Positions 17,022-24,595 of a stretch of DNA of 28,362 bases are shown piece after piece. The stretch is from the NCBI GenBank assembly GCA_023229245.1, contig JALNZU010000038.1, positions 1 through 28,362 on the forward strand. The letters run 5' to 3'. Made by a program: the position numbers and the translations under genes. Below the pieces are notes generated by a model that saw nothing but the letters and a program-made list of their open reading frames with translations, was not told the origin of the DNA and searched no databases. The stretch comes from Bacteroidales bacterium. GTDB taxonomy: Bacteria; Bacteroidota; Bacteroidia; Bacteroidales; F082. Within the stretch, counting starts at the first letter, position 1; each line of letters begins with the position of its first letter.

Positions 17022-17029
17022 TAATTTTG
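17022..17029 (+). promoter_or_regulatory. Candidate -7 box (TAATTTTG) for gpmA, distal
   Basis: An exact TAnnTTTG match. It would start transcription near 17036, exactly where the first AAAGTCAAAG repeat begins, giving a leader of about 210 nt. A second match (TAGTTTTG, 17158-17165) would give a leader of about 75 nt. Either or both may be used. Confidence 0.35.
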
Positions 17030-17035
17030 TTGACC

Positions 17036-17077
17036 AAAGTCAAAGGTAGAGATGTTCTTTGACTTTTTATAAAGTCA
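17036..17077 (+). repeat. Alternating AAAGTCA inverted repeats able to form two competing hairpins
   Basis: AAAGTCAAAG (17036-17045) is the exact reverse complement of CTTTGACTTT (17057-17066), an 11-nt loop apart. The same central segment also forms TGACTTT-TTAT-AAAGTCA (17060-17077) with a downstream copy. The two hairpins share the middle strand, so only one can form at a time. No T-run follows, so neither is a plain terminator. Either an RNA switch in the gpmA leader or a DNA operator is possible. Confidence 0.6.
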
Positions 17078-17247
17078 GTTCAACTCACCATATAGAACCT
17101 TATCCGAATGTGCGAAATGAGTAAGCTAAGGAAGAAGTCTTTAATTAGTAGTTCAAGTAGTTTTGTTGATATATATCTGAACTTTCCGATTCGTATAAAT
17201 TTTTGTTGTACTCGCTTAATTCCCTTAAAGAAATAAATTCTGTTTTT

Positions 17248-17994
17248 ATGAAAAGATTAGTGTTAATGCGTCATGGCGAAAGTGTTTGGAACAAATTGAA
17301 TGTGTTTACCGGTTGGACAGATGTAGCTCTTTCGGAAAAAGGTGTTGAAGAAGCCCGTAAAGGTGGGCTGTTGCTTAAAGAGCATGGCTTTCATTTCAAG
17401 ATGGCTTATACGTCTTATCTTACCAGAGCTATTAAAACTCTCTGGATAGTTCTTGAAGAGATGGATCTGATGTTCATACCCGAAATAAAGACCTGGCGCT
17501 TGAACGAAAAACATTATGGTGAGTTGCAGGGGTTGAATAAAGCTGAGACGGCAGCTAAATATGGCGATGAGCAGGTGTTGCTCTGGCGTCGTAGCTTTGA
17601 TGTACCCCCTCAGCCCCTTGCGGAAGAGGACGAACGCAACCCACGCCATGATAGGCGATATGAAGGTGTAGAAACCAAGTTTCTGCCACTTACCGAATCA
17701 TTGAAAGAGGTGATAGAACGGATCCTGCCCTACTGGGAAGAGGAGATCAAACCTTCGCTCATCAAACATCAGGAAATTATTATAGCAGCCCACGGCAATA
17801 GCCTCAGAGCTTTGGTAATGCATCTCAAAAACATGAGTAAAGACGAAATATTGAAGTTTAATATCCCCACAGGCATACCATATGTGTTTGAGTTTGATGA
17901 TCAGATGAATCTGATAAAAGATTATTTCTTAGGCGATCCGGAAGAGATCAAAAAGCTGATGCAGGCAGTAGCTAATCAAGGAAAATCCAACTAA
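17248..17994 (+). CDS. gpmA: 2,3-bisphosphoglycerate-dependent phosphoglycerate mutase
   Basis: 248 residues from the ATG at 17248, the exact size expected for the cofactor-dependent enzyme; an upstream in-frame TTG at 17203 would add 15 residues with no family counterpart. The histidine phosphatase motif RHGES puts the phosphorylated His at position 9; the second catalytic His is 182 (AAHGNSLRALV), and the acid Glu is 87 (RLNEKHYGELQG). FTGWTDVALSEKG and RRSFDVPPQPL are family hallmarks. It interconverts 3- and 2-phosphoglycerate in glycolysis and gluconeogenesis. It lies behind an unusually long, repeat-containing leader and 12 bp ahead of a phosphatase gene likely sharing its transcript. 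Confidence 0.97.
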   Translation: MKRLVLMRHGESVWNKLNVFTGWTDVALSEKGVEEARKGGLLLKEHGFHFKMAYTSYLTRAIKTLWIVLEEMDLMFIPEIKTWRLNEKHYGELQGLNKAETAAKYGDEQVLLWRRSFDVPPQPLAEEDERNPRHDRRYEGVETKFLPLTESLKEVIERILPYWEEEIKPSLIKHQEIIIAAHGNSLRALVMHLKNMSKDEILKFNIPTGIPYVFEFDDQMNLIKDYFLGDPEEIKKLMQAVANQGKSN

Positions 17995-18006
17995 CAACCG
18001 GTGAGT

Positions 18007-18477
18007 ATGGCACATCCTCCTATCCGTATCTTATTTGTTTGTCTGGGAAATATCTGTCGTTCGCCTGCTGCCGAAGCGGTGTTTCAAAAGATAGCTTCAG
18101 ACTATAACTTCCCCGTACATCTTGATTCGGCAGGCATCTCCAATTGGCATGCAGGTGAGCAGGCCGATCCGCGCATGCGTAAAGCAGCTAAAAAACGAGG
18201 CTACGAAATACATAGCATCGCACGACCCTTTCAACCAGCCGACTTCGATCGCTTCGACCAGATAATCGTCATGGATGATGCCAACTACGACCATCTGAAA
18301 GCTCTTGCTACGACCGATGAGGAGATAGATAAGATATACCGGATGAGCGATTTCCTCAGTGAACATTCCGACGATCATATACCTGATCCTTATTATGGGG
18401 GCGAACAAGGATTTGATTTTGTGATAGATCTATTGGAAGACGCCTCAAAAGGATTGCTGCAATCATTGCTGACATAG
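18007..18477 (+). CDS. Low-molecular-weight protein tyrosine phosphatase
   Basis: 156 residues from the ATG at 18007; a GTG two codons earlier (18001) is an alternative. The P-loop CX5R is CLGNICR (Cys12 nucleophile to Arg18) right at the N-terminus as expected, followed by SPAAEAVF. The general acid Asp is in IPDPYYGGEQGF near the C-terminus, and the length fits the family. It dephosphorylates phosphotyrosine (or arginine) on proteins in the cytoplasm; in exopolysaccharide systems such enzymes act on tyrosine autokinases. No kinase gene is adjacent. It follows gpmA by 12 bp. Confidence 0.94.
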   Translation: MAHPPIRILFVCLGNICRSPAAEAVFQKIASDYNFPVHLDSAGISNWHAGEQADPRMRKAAKKRGYEIHSIARPFQPADFDRFDQIIVMDDANYDHLKALATTDEEIDKIYRMSDFLSEHSDDHIPDPYYGGEQGFDFVIDLLEDASKGLLQSLLT

Positions 18478-18558
18478 CCATAGACTTATGTGTGAAAAAA
18501 ATATAAAACGGATAGCAGTATTTTCAAGCCTTAACAGGATGCATACGTATATACCGAC

Positions 18559-18566
18559 TATCTTTG
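18559..18566 (+). promoter_or_regulatory. -7 box (TATCTTTG) for the TolC-adaptor genes
   Basis: A canonical Bacteroidota TATCTTTG, with a predicted start near 18573 and a leader of about 28 nt before the ATG at 18601. No terminator is visible between here and tsaB, so one transcript may cover 18601-22186. Confidence 0.6.
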
Positions 18567-18600
18567 ACAGTCTTAAACTTATTCCTTAAATCTTCTAACT

Positions 18601-19998
18601 ATGAAAGGCAGACGAGTTTTTAATTCAATTAGGTTGCAGTGTGTGTTGTTGTCTTCGGTTTTTATGCTGCTTTCTGCAGGACAAGCCGTTGCACAAGATA
18701 TATGGACATTAGAAGAGTGTGTCTTATATGCTTTAGAGCATAATATTCAAATTCAGCAAAGCAAGTTAGAGGTGGATATACGTGAATTGAAGCAGACAGA
18801 AAGCAAGCTGAGCCTGTTGCCAAGCCTCAACAGCGGTCTCACACATTCGTTTGGATGGGGGCGCTCGGTGGATATGGCAACCTATCAGTATGTGAATACA
18901 CAGACACAGTCAAGCTATTTTAATTTAAGCAGTGATCTGGCTCTTTTCAGTGGATTTCAAAAGCTAAACACTATCAAACAACGGCGGGCTGACTATCTAG
19001 CAGCTAAATACGGTAGTGATAAAATGCAGAACGATATATCACTAACAGTAGCTGGATATTATTTACAGATCCTATTCAGTAAAGAGTTGGTGAATAATGC
19101 CCGTTCCCAGTCGGCAGTGACTAAGCAACAGATGGAAAGAACCCAGAAGCTGGTGGAAGCGGGTACCCTTGCACGAGGTAGCCTGCTTGAGATACAGGCA
19201 CAAGATGCCAACGAAGAAGTGGCTATCGTACAAGCCGAGAATCAGCTTAAGCTGGCTTATCTAGACCTTCTACAATTGCTTGAGCTTGAAGCAGAAACAC
19301 CTTTTGAAATAGAAATACCCGAACTGACTGTCAGTAGCGAACCAAGCTTGTTACCAGTACAATATATCTACAACAAAGCTATGGAGATTATGCCTGAAAT
19401 CAAGAATGCCGAAATGAATTTTGAGAGTAGTACCAGAGCTTTAGCCATTGCTAAAGGAAGCCGAAGTCCCGACCTGAGCCTGTCAGCAGCATTAGGTACA
19501 AATTACTCCGACCAGATACGGATGAGCAACAACCCATTAGACCCGGATTATGAACGGGTGAAAGATTTTAATAACCAATTGAGAGACAACCGAAGCACTA
19601 CCTTGTCAATCCGGCTGAGTATCCCTATCTTCAATGCATACCAGATCAGCTCTTATATCGGACAGTCACGATTGGGCCTTCTCAATGCTGGCTATACCCT
19701 CGATTTAGCAAAAAACACCCTGCGCAAAAATGTGGAGACAGCCTATGCCGATGCATTAGCAGCACATTCAACCTATAAGGCTAGAGAAAAATCAATGATC
19801 AGCCTCACAGAAGCATTCCACTATACCGAACAACGATTCAATTTAGGAATGGTGAATGCAGTAGATTATAATTTAGCAAAAAATCAACTGAGTACAGCCG
19901 AATCAGAGCTGTTGTCCTCTAAATATGATTATTTATTTAAACTCAAGATATTGGATTTCTATATGGGACGACCGCTTAGCCTGACAGATAATCCCTGA
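18601..19998 (+). CDS. TolC-family outer membrane efflux protein
   Basis: 465 residues. The signal peptide ends AVA-Q at about residue 31 (VLLSSVFMLLSAGQAVAQ). The mature part starts with WTLEECVLYALEHNIQIQQSKLEVDI, the usual opening of TolC-type proteins, and carries two similar long-helix halves (LTVAGYYLQILFSKELVNNARSQ; KNVETAYADALAAHSTYKA) that build the trimeric tunnel. The segment LSIRLSIPIFNAYQISSYIGQSRLGL supplies a membrane beta strand pair. It forms the outer-membrane exit duct of tripartite exporters. It is paired with the periplasmic adaptor 85 bp downstream. Confidence 0.94.
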   Translation: MKGRRVFNSIRLQCVLLSSVFMLLSAGQAVAQDIWTLEECVLYALEHNIQIQQSKLEVDIRELKQTESKLSLLPSLNSGLTHSFGWGRSVDMATYQYVNTQTQSSYFNLSSDLALFSGFQKLNTIKQRRADYLAAKYGSDKMQNDISLTVAGYYLQILFSKELVNNARSQSAVTKQQMERTQKLVEAGTLARGSLLEIQAQDANEEVAIVQAENQLKLAYLDLLQLLELEAETPFEIEIPELTVSSEPSLLPVQYIYNKAMEIMPEIKNAEMNFESSTRALAIAKGSRSPDLSLSAALGTNYSDQIRMSNNPLDPDYERVKDFNNQLRDNRSTTLSIRLSIPIFNAYQISSYIGQSRLGLLNAGYTLDLAKNTLRKNVETAYADALAAHSTYKAREKSMISLTEAFHYTEQRFNLGMVNAVDYNLAKNQLSTAESELLSSKYDYLFKLKILDFYMGRPLSLTDNP

Positions 19999-20083
19999 TC
20001 AAATCCAACTAAGAAATAAGTGTTCCCAAAATAGAAAAAAAAGAAATTGTATTATCGGTTTTACTGTTTAACAGATACAAATC

Positions 20084-21430
20084 ATGGCAAATAAAAAAAG
20101 AAATAATAAGAGATGGCTATGGATAGCTGCCTTGTTGTTGGTGTTGATAGTCGTTATGGTGCTTGTAGCCAACAAACGGAAACATCCTCACACTGATGTC
20201 AGTACAGAGGCAGTGGCTTTGCGTACTATAGTAGAAACTGTTGCTGCCAACGGAAAGATACAACCGGTGTTGGAAGTAAAAATAAGCCCTTATATTTCGG
20301 GTGAGGTGGTTGAACTTTATGTGCGTGAAGGTGAATATGTTCTCAAGGATGCCATATTAGCCAAGATAGACCCTACCATTTATCAATCCACCTTTGAGCA
20401 GGTTGAAGCATCGCTCAACAGTGCCAAGGCTAATATGGCCAATACCAGGGCAAGGGTAGCACAAGCAGAAGCACAATATACCAAAGCCAAATTAGACTTG
20501 GACCGAAACGAACAGCTCTTCAAACAAAATGTGATCTCACAAGCAGATATTGATAATATAAGAGCTAATTATCAGGTCACTACTGCCGAGTTGGAGGCAG
20601 CTAAAGAAAGTTTGCGCGCCACACAGTTTCAGGTGCAGAATGCCGAAGCCGGACTGCGTGAAGCCCGTGAAAACCTTCGTCGAACAAGTATTTATGCCCC
20701 TTCTGACGGAACAGTGTCAAAACTAAATGTTGAAGTAGGCGAAAGGGTTACAGGTGCTTCACAATTTTCGAGCGGGACAGAAATCATGAGGTTGGCCAAC
20801 CTCAACGAAATGGAAGTTAAGGTCGAAGTTAGCGAAAACGATATACCCCGCGTCAAACTGAACGATACATGTATTATCGAAGTAGATGCATACTTAGGAC
20901 GTAAATTCAATGGATATGTAACCGAAATAGCTACCTCAGCCAATACTCAGGGAGTGTCTGTAGATCAGGTAACCAATTTCGATGTGAAAATTATGATGCT
21001 GAAGGAATCTTATGCCGATCTGATCAAACCGGAAGAAAAGATAGCATCACCTTTCAGACCCGGTATGTCGGCTACAGTAGATATACAAACCAATAGGGTG
21101 GATCAGGCCCTCTCTATCCCAATACAAGCAGTAACCACAAGAGAAGATACCAGCAATATGAGGCGTAGCATACGCAATACAAACACCGAGGATAAGACGG
21201 CAGATAAAAGTAAGGAAATCATAGAATATGTATTTGTAGCATCCGATAATAAAGCCAAAATCAGAGCTGTTAAAACAGGGGTACAGGATAATACATATAT
21301 TCAGATTCTGGAAGGGATCAGCTTAGATGAAATTGTCATCACCGGACCTTACAGAGTGGTATCAAAATCACTTAAAAACGGAGATGAAATAAAAATAGTG
21401 GAAAAGGACAAACTGTTTGAAACTAAATAA
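20084..21430 (+). CDS. Periplasmic adaptor subunit, HlyD/MacA type
   Basis: 448 residues. One N-terminal membrane anchor (about 12-30, LWIAALLLVLIVVMVLVA) is followed by the first half of a lipoyl-like domain (GEVVELYVREGEYVLKDAILAKID, positions about 72-95), a long alpha-hairpin of Ala/Glu/Gln-rich heptads (about 100-205), the second lipoyl half (SIYAPSDGTVSKLNVEVGERV), a beta barrel, and a membrane-proximal domain from about 345. This order is that of MacA-like adaptors, which link a TolC tunnel to an inner-membrane MacB ABC transporter or RND pump. A Lys/Asp-rich insertion (SIRNTNTEDKTADKSKE) lies near residue 360. No pump gene follows; the next gene is tsaB. Confidence 0.93.
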   Translation: MANKKRNNKRWLWIAALLLVLIVVMVLVANKRKHPHTDVSTEAVALRTIVETVAANGKIQPVLEVKISPYISGEVVELYVREGEYVLKDAILAKIDPTIYQSTFEQVEASLNSAKANMANTRARVAQAEAQYTKAKLDLDRNEQLFKQNVISQADIDNIRANYQVTTAELEAAKESLRATQFQVQNAEAGLREARENLRRTSIYAPSDGTVSKLNVEVGERVTGASQFSSGTEIMRLANLNEMEVKVEVSENDIPRVKLNDTCIIEVDAYLGRKFNGYVTEIATSANTQGVSVDQVTNFDVKIMMLKESYADLIKPEEKIASPFRPGMSATVDIQTNRVDQALSIPIQAVTTREDTSNMRRSIRNTNTEDKTADKSKEIIEYVFVASDNKAKIRAVKTGVQDNTYIQILEGISLDEIVITGPYRVVSKSLKNGDEIKIVEKDKLFETK

Positions 21431-21481
21431 TAGTAGCTATTACTACAGTATCCTAATCAGCCTGTTTAAGTGTAATGTTTC

Positions 21482-22186
21482 ATGGCCACGATTTTATTAG
21501 TTGAGACAGCTACCTCCGTATGTTCGGTAGGCCTTGCCCGTCAGGGGCGCTTAGTCAGTTTGCGCGAAAGTAATGAGCAACGTTCTCATGCAGCACTGAT
21601 CACTGTTCTCATACAAGAATGTCTGAACGAAGCTCGGATTAGCTTCAATGAGTTGGATGCTGTTGCTGTCAGCAGGGGACCTGGTTCATATACAGGCCTG
21701 CGTATAGGAGTATCTACTGCCAAGGGTGTCTGCTATGCCAAAGATATTCCTCTGATAGCTATCAATACCCTGCAAGCTATGGCCAACGGATTTTCTGATA
21801 TATATAGCAACCGCATACAAGCCAACGACTTGCTGATCCCAATGATAGATGCTAAACGGATGGAGGTGTATGCAACAGTTTTTACTCCCGGACTTGAAAC
21901 CAAAGAAACAACCAAAGCCATTATTATTGATACAGAAAGCTTTGCAAATCTGGTACAACACCACAAATTATGGCTGTTCGGAGATGGAGCGGATAAATGT
22001 CACACAATCCTGAGTAAGCAGAAACAAATCACTATCGTCAATGGATTTGTACCATCAGCTGGCTATATGGCCAGATTAGCTCAACAAGCCTTTGTGGATG
22101 GTTCATTTGAAGATGTTGCTTATTTTGAGCCCTTCTATCTGAAAGACTTTGTGGCAGCAATTCCTAAGGTGAAAGGATTAGAATAG
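21482..22186 (+). CDS. tsaB: tRNA threonylcarbamoyladenosine biosynthesis protein TsaB
   Basis: 234 residues of the ASKHA fold. ILLVETATSVCSVGL at the start and SRGPGSYTGLRIGVSTAKG (residues 64-82) are the two best-known TsaB signatures. TsaB partners with TsaD and TsaE to attach the threonylcarbamoyl group to A37 of tRNAs that read ANN codons, an essential cytoplasmic function. It lacks the metal-binding histidines that TsaD has, which sets it apart from its paralogue. It starts 51 bp after the adaptor gene and may be read through from the tolC promoter. Confidence 0.95.
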   Translation: MATILLVETATSVCSVGLARQGRLVSLRESNEQRSHAALITVLIQECLNEARISFNELDAVAVSRGPGSYTGLRIGVSTAKGVCYAKDIPLIAINTLQAMANGFSDIYSNRIQANDLLIPMIDAKRMEVYATVFTPGLETKETTKAIIIDTESFANLVQHHKLWLFGDGADKCHTILSKQKQITIVNGFVPSAGYMARLAQQAFVDGSFEDVAYFEPFYLKDFVAAIPKVKGLE

Positions 22187-22284
22187 ACATACTCCCGAAG
22201 TAATTTAACTAATTTCTTTTTTTACATCATTTCCTGATAGAAGCCCGTATAAAACGGGTAACAATATTTTACAAAATAAAAAAC

Positions 22285-22308
22285 ATTTCGGATAAAATAG
22301 TCCGAAAT
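22285..22308 (+). promoter_or_regulatory. Palindromic operator upstream of the Rrf2 regulator gene
   Basis: Perfect 8-bp inverted arms ATTTCGGA (22285-22292) and TCCGAAAT (22301-22308) flank an 8-bp AT-rich spacer, 24 bp in all. It ends 11 nt before the -7-like box at 22320, so it covers the -33 region, where a bound repressor would block polymerase. Its placement next to a gene for a dimeric Rrf2 regulator suggests autoregulation. A related copy lies at 22803-22821. Confidence 0.65.
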
Positions 22309-22319
22309 AAAATAATTTG

Positions 22320-22327
22320 TACTTTTA
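22320..22327 (+). promoter_or_regulatory. -7-like box (TACTTTTA) of the rrf2 gene
   Basis: One mismatch (final G to A) from TAnnTTTG, immediately downstream of the palindrome and 20 nt before the ATG at 22348. A weak box beneath an operator would suit a regulated promoter. Confidence 0.4.
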
Positions 22328-22347
22328 CCGCTTTAAAACCGGATAGT

Positions 22348-22782
22348 ATGGTATCCAAGGCATGTGAACATGGGATTAGGGCAGTGATTTACATTGCTGC
22401 CCAGTCGTTTGAGGGTAAGCGGGCCAAGATAGCTGATATAGTTCAGCACTCGGGTTCGCCCGAAGCTTTTACGGCCAAGGTGCTTGGTGAACTGACCAAA
22501 CACCGCATTATTCAGTCACATACCGGGCCACGTGGTGGGTTTGAAATGAATGCCGAAAAATTGAAGACCGTTCATATAGGCCATATAGTACAAGCTATAG
22601 ACGGAGATGCTCTTTATATAAATTGTGGATTAGGACTAAGCCAGTGCAATGCCATGTATCCATGCCCGGTACATGATAAATATGTTATCATCAGAAATGA
22701 AATAAAAGAAATGCATATAACCACTACTATATTTGAGCTTGCTATGGCCTACCGATCAGGTAAGACCGTTTTGAGCAGATAG
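22348..22782 (+). CDS. Rrf2-family Fe-S transcriptional regulator
   Basis: 144 residues, the usual size. The N-terminal winged helix-turn-helix (about 1-70) includes ACEHGIRAVIYIA, IADIVQHSGSPEAFTAKVLGEL and HTGPRGGFEM. Cys93, Cys100 and Cys106 (INCGLGLSQCNAMYPCP) sit where IscR and NsrR have their three cluster ligands, so an Fe-S cluster that senses NO, oxygen or iron-sulfur status is likely. Being followed by the Fe-S repair gene ric, a nitrosative-stress (NsrR-like) role is the best guess; a general IscR-like role is the alternative. A perfect palindrome overlaps its promoter, and a matching site precedes the next gene. Confidence 0.9.
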   Translation: MVSKACEHGIRAVIYIAAQSFEGKRAKIADIVQHSGSPEAFTAKVLGELTKHRIIQSHTGPRGGFEMNAEKLKTVHIGHIVQAIDGDALYINCGLGLSQCNAMYPCPVHDKYVIIRNEIKEMHITTTIFELAMAYRSGKTVLSR

Positions 22783-22802
22783 TTTTTTTTGAGTTAAAAT
22801 AA

Positions 22803-22821
22803 GATAAAAATATCCGAAATA
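22803..22821 (+). promoter_or_regulatory. Second operator-like site, before the methyltransferase gene
   Basis: This 19-bp stretch matches 22291-22309 (inside the first operator) at 16 of 19 positions, including the whole TCCGAAAT arm and the preceding GATAAAA. The left arm is degraded beyond GA. It starts 21 nt after the rrf2 stop and ends 17 nt before the ATG at 22838. It may give the methyltransferase and ric genes separate control by the same regulator. No clear -7 box accompanies it. Confidence 0.5.
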
Positions 22822-22837
22822 GATACCGCACGAATAG

Positions 22838-23611
22838 ATGAAGATCAAAGATTACACAACAGCTCCCGGTCATTGGCTGCTTGCCAGAATGGGTAAACGT
22901 GTGTTACGTCCCGGTGGAAGGAGTCTCACTCAATTCCTGCTTTCTGAATTGGCTATTTCGCCGGCAACAGATATAGTTGAGTTTGCTCCAGGCCTTGGAT
23001 TTACAGCTTCATTGGCCCTAAAACAGCAACCGCAGTCGTATGTTGGAATTGATACCGACAAAGAGGTGATCAATATGTTGAAACAAAAGTTGCACGGAAC
23101 TCATATTCGATTTCTTACAGCAAATGCCGGTGCTACTGTACTGGAGGCTGAATCTAAAGACAAGGTGTTTGGTGAAGCCATGCTCACCATGCAAAACGAT
23201 AGCCGGAAGAAAGAAATCGTTCAGGAAGCCTATCGTATCCTCAAAAAAGGCGGGTTGTATGCCATACACGAGCTGGCACTAAGAGATACGGATGAAAAAT
23301 TAGAAAAAGAAATCCGTAAACAGCTTGCTACTGTGATACAAGTTAATGCCAGACCTTTGAGACAGGAAGAATGGGAAACACTTTTGAAGGATGCCGGATT
23401 TATGATCCGAAAAGTTACCACCAACGAGATGTATCTGCTCGAAAAGAAAAGAATTGTAGAAGATGAAGGATGGTTACGCAGCATACGTATCGTATTCAAC
23501 ATCATGATACATCCCAACGCAAGAAAACGTGTGAGCGCTATGAGAAAGACATTCAGAACCTATCAAAAAAATATTCATGCTATTGCAATCATTGCTGAAA
23601 AAACAGAGTAA
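22838..23611 (+). CDS. Class I SAM-dependent methyltransferase in the Rrf2-RIC module
   Basis: 257 residues. The SAM-binding motif I is VEFAPGLGFTASLAL (Glu48 to Gly54 in the core), with the ribose-binding acid in GIDTDKEV (Asp72) and a later motif ILKKGGLYAIHEL typical of small-molecule methyltransferases. The C-terminal third (about 165-257) is basic and helix-rich and may shape the substrate site. The substrate is not recognisable. It lies between an Rrf2 regulator (55 bp upstream, with a matching operator site) and ric (26 bp downstream). This predicts that it is induced together with Fe-S repair, perhaps to detoxify or modify a compound formed under nitrosative or oxidative stress; that is inference. 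Confidence 0.82.
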   Translation: MKIKDYTTAPGHWLLARMGKRVLRPGGRSLTQFLLSELAISPATDIVEFAPGLGFTASLALKQQPQSYVGIDTDKEVINMLKQKLHGTHIRFLTANAGATVLEAESKDKVFGEAMLTMQNDSRKKEIVQEAYRILKKGGLYAIHELALRDTDEKLEKEIRKQLATVIQVNARPLRQEEWETLLKDAGFMIRKVTTNEMYLLEKKRIVEDEGWLRSIRIVFNIMIHPNARKRVSAMRKTFRTYQKNIHAIAIIAEKTE

Positions 23612-23637
23612 TAACCATTAAATAAATAAATTCTATT

Positions 23638-24363
23638 ATGAACATCACAAAAGACACCATTATTGCCGAGCTGGTAGCCCAGGATTATCGCGCGGCTTCA
23701 GTTTTCAAAAAGAATAAAATTGATTTCTGCTGCAATGGAAACACCTCCATTGAAAACGCATGCAACAAAAAGCAGGTAGATATCAGTCACCTCATTCAAC
23801 AGTTGGAGCAAGCCACAGCTCAATCAAGCGATTCTACTATTGATTATAACTCATGGCCATTAGATCTGTTGGCCGACTATATAGAAAAAAAGCACCATCG
23901 CTATGTGGAAGCTAAAATTCAGGAGATTAAACCGTATTTAGATAAGGTTGTCAGGGTTCATGGCGACAGACACCCGGAGCTGCACGAGATCGGACAACTC
24001 TTTTATGATTCGGCAGGAGAACTGGCTATGCACATGAAAAAAGAAGAGCTGCAACTGTTTCCATTTATCCGGAAAATGGTAAAAGCTGAGACAGCAAAAA
24101 CTTCTGTTCAAGCTCCTTTCGGAACAGTACAAAACCCTATCAAGGTGATGATGATGGAGCACGATAACGAAGGCGACCGATTCCATAAAATTGCTGAACT
24201 CTCCGATAACTACACACCACCAGCCGATGCATGTAATACTTACAGAGTAACCTTCGCATTGCTGAAAGAGTTTGAAGACGATCTGCATCTGCATATCCAT
24301 TTAGAAAACAATATCTTATTCCCTAAGGCAATAGAATTGGAAGAAAACCTGGTTACAGCCTGA
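23638..24363 (+). CDS. ric: Iron-sulfur cluster repair di-iron protein RIC (ScdA/YtfE/DnrN family)
   Basis: 241 residues. The N-terminal DUF542 part has the hallmark IDFCCNGN (Cys31-Cys32). The hemerythrin-like four-helix bundle keeps all expected iron ligands when set against E. coli YtfE from memory: His87, His132, Glu136, His175, His219 and Glu223, plus the two channel glutamates Glu128 and Glu174. These proteins restore Fe-S clusters damaged by nitric oxide or peroxide, and can reduce NO. It is the last gene of the module, 26 bp after the methyltransferase, and a strong terminator follows at 24491. Confidence 0.96.
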   Translation: MNITKDTIIAELVAQDYRAASVFKKNKIDFCCNGNTSIENACNKKQVDISHLIQQLEQATAQSSDSTIDYNSWPLDLLADYIEKKHHRYVEAKIQEIKPYLDKVVRVHGDRHPELHEIGQLFYDSAGELAMHMKKEELQLFPFIRKMVKAETAKTSVQAPFGTVQNPIKVMMMEHDNEGDRFHKIAELSDNYTPPADACNTYRVTFALLKEFEDDLHLHIHLENNILFPKAIELEENLVTA

Positions 24364-24490
24364 GGATTATTCATCTAAACCCTGATAAGCGAAAAAGAGA
24401 TATAAGTTTGTTCACAGAAACAAATGCAAACAAGGTGTTGAACTAACACAACGTTTTTTGCAAACATTTTTTTCTCTTATTTGTTACTAT

Positions 24491-24537
24491 ACCAGACAGT
24501 AACGCTGCTGATAACGCATGAACTGTCTGGTTTTTTT
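24491..24537 (+). terminator. Strong intrinsic terminator after ric
   Basis: ACCAGACAGT (24491-24500) and ACTGTCTGGT (24522-24531) form a perfect 10-bp stem with a 21-nt loop, followed at once by a run of T (24531-24537). It closes the rrf2-methyltransferase-ric unit 128 bp after the ric stop. A smaller stem GTGTT/AACAC (24435-24449) followed by TTTTTT may be a weaker stop before it. Confidence 0.85.
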
Positions 24538-24595
24538 ATTGAATATAATCCGCTTTCAAAGCAGATATTTTGCGATCAATTTTAGATCAGGTCTT

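Larger units (their letters stand above)
16796..17247 (+). other. 452-bp gap without a recognised gene
   Basis: This gap separates the deacetylase gene (minus) from gpmA (plus). It is AT-rich. It holds the deacetylase promoter at its left end, TAnnTTTG matches at 17022-17029 and 17158-17165 pointing to gpmA, and the AAAGTCA repeats at 17036-17077. A 42-codon frame at 17108-17236 ends 11 nt before the gpmA ATG; its peptide (MCEMSKLRKKSLISSSSS at the start) looks like nothing I know and is probably chance. No tRNA or terminator is visible. Confidence 0.6.

Noticed and set aside
17108..17236. 42-codon frame in the gpmA leader, ending 11 nt before the gpmA ATG
   Set aside because: No recognisable sequence, no good start context, and it crosses a second promoter-like box. 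Likely chance, though a leader peptide cannot be excluded.
24458..24472. Repeated TGCAAACA near 24425 and 24458 after ric, considered as a site pair
   Set aside because: Short, in low-complexity AT-rich sequence downstream of the operon, with no gene-proximal position; likely chance.
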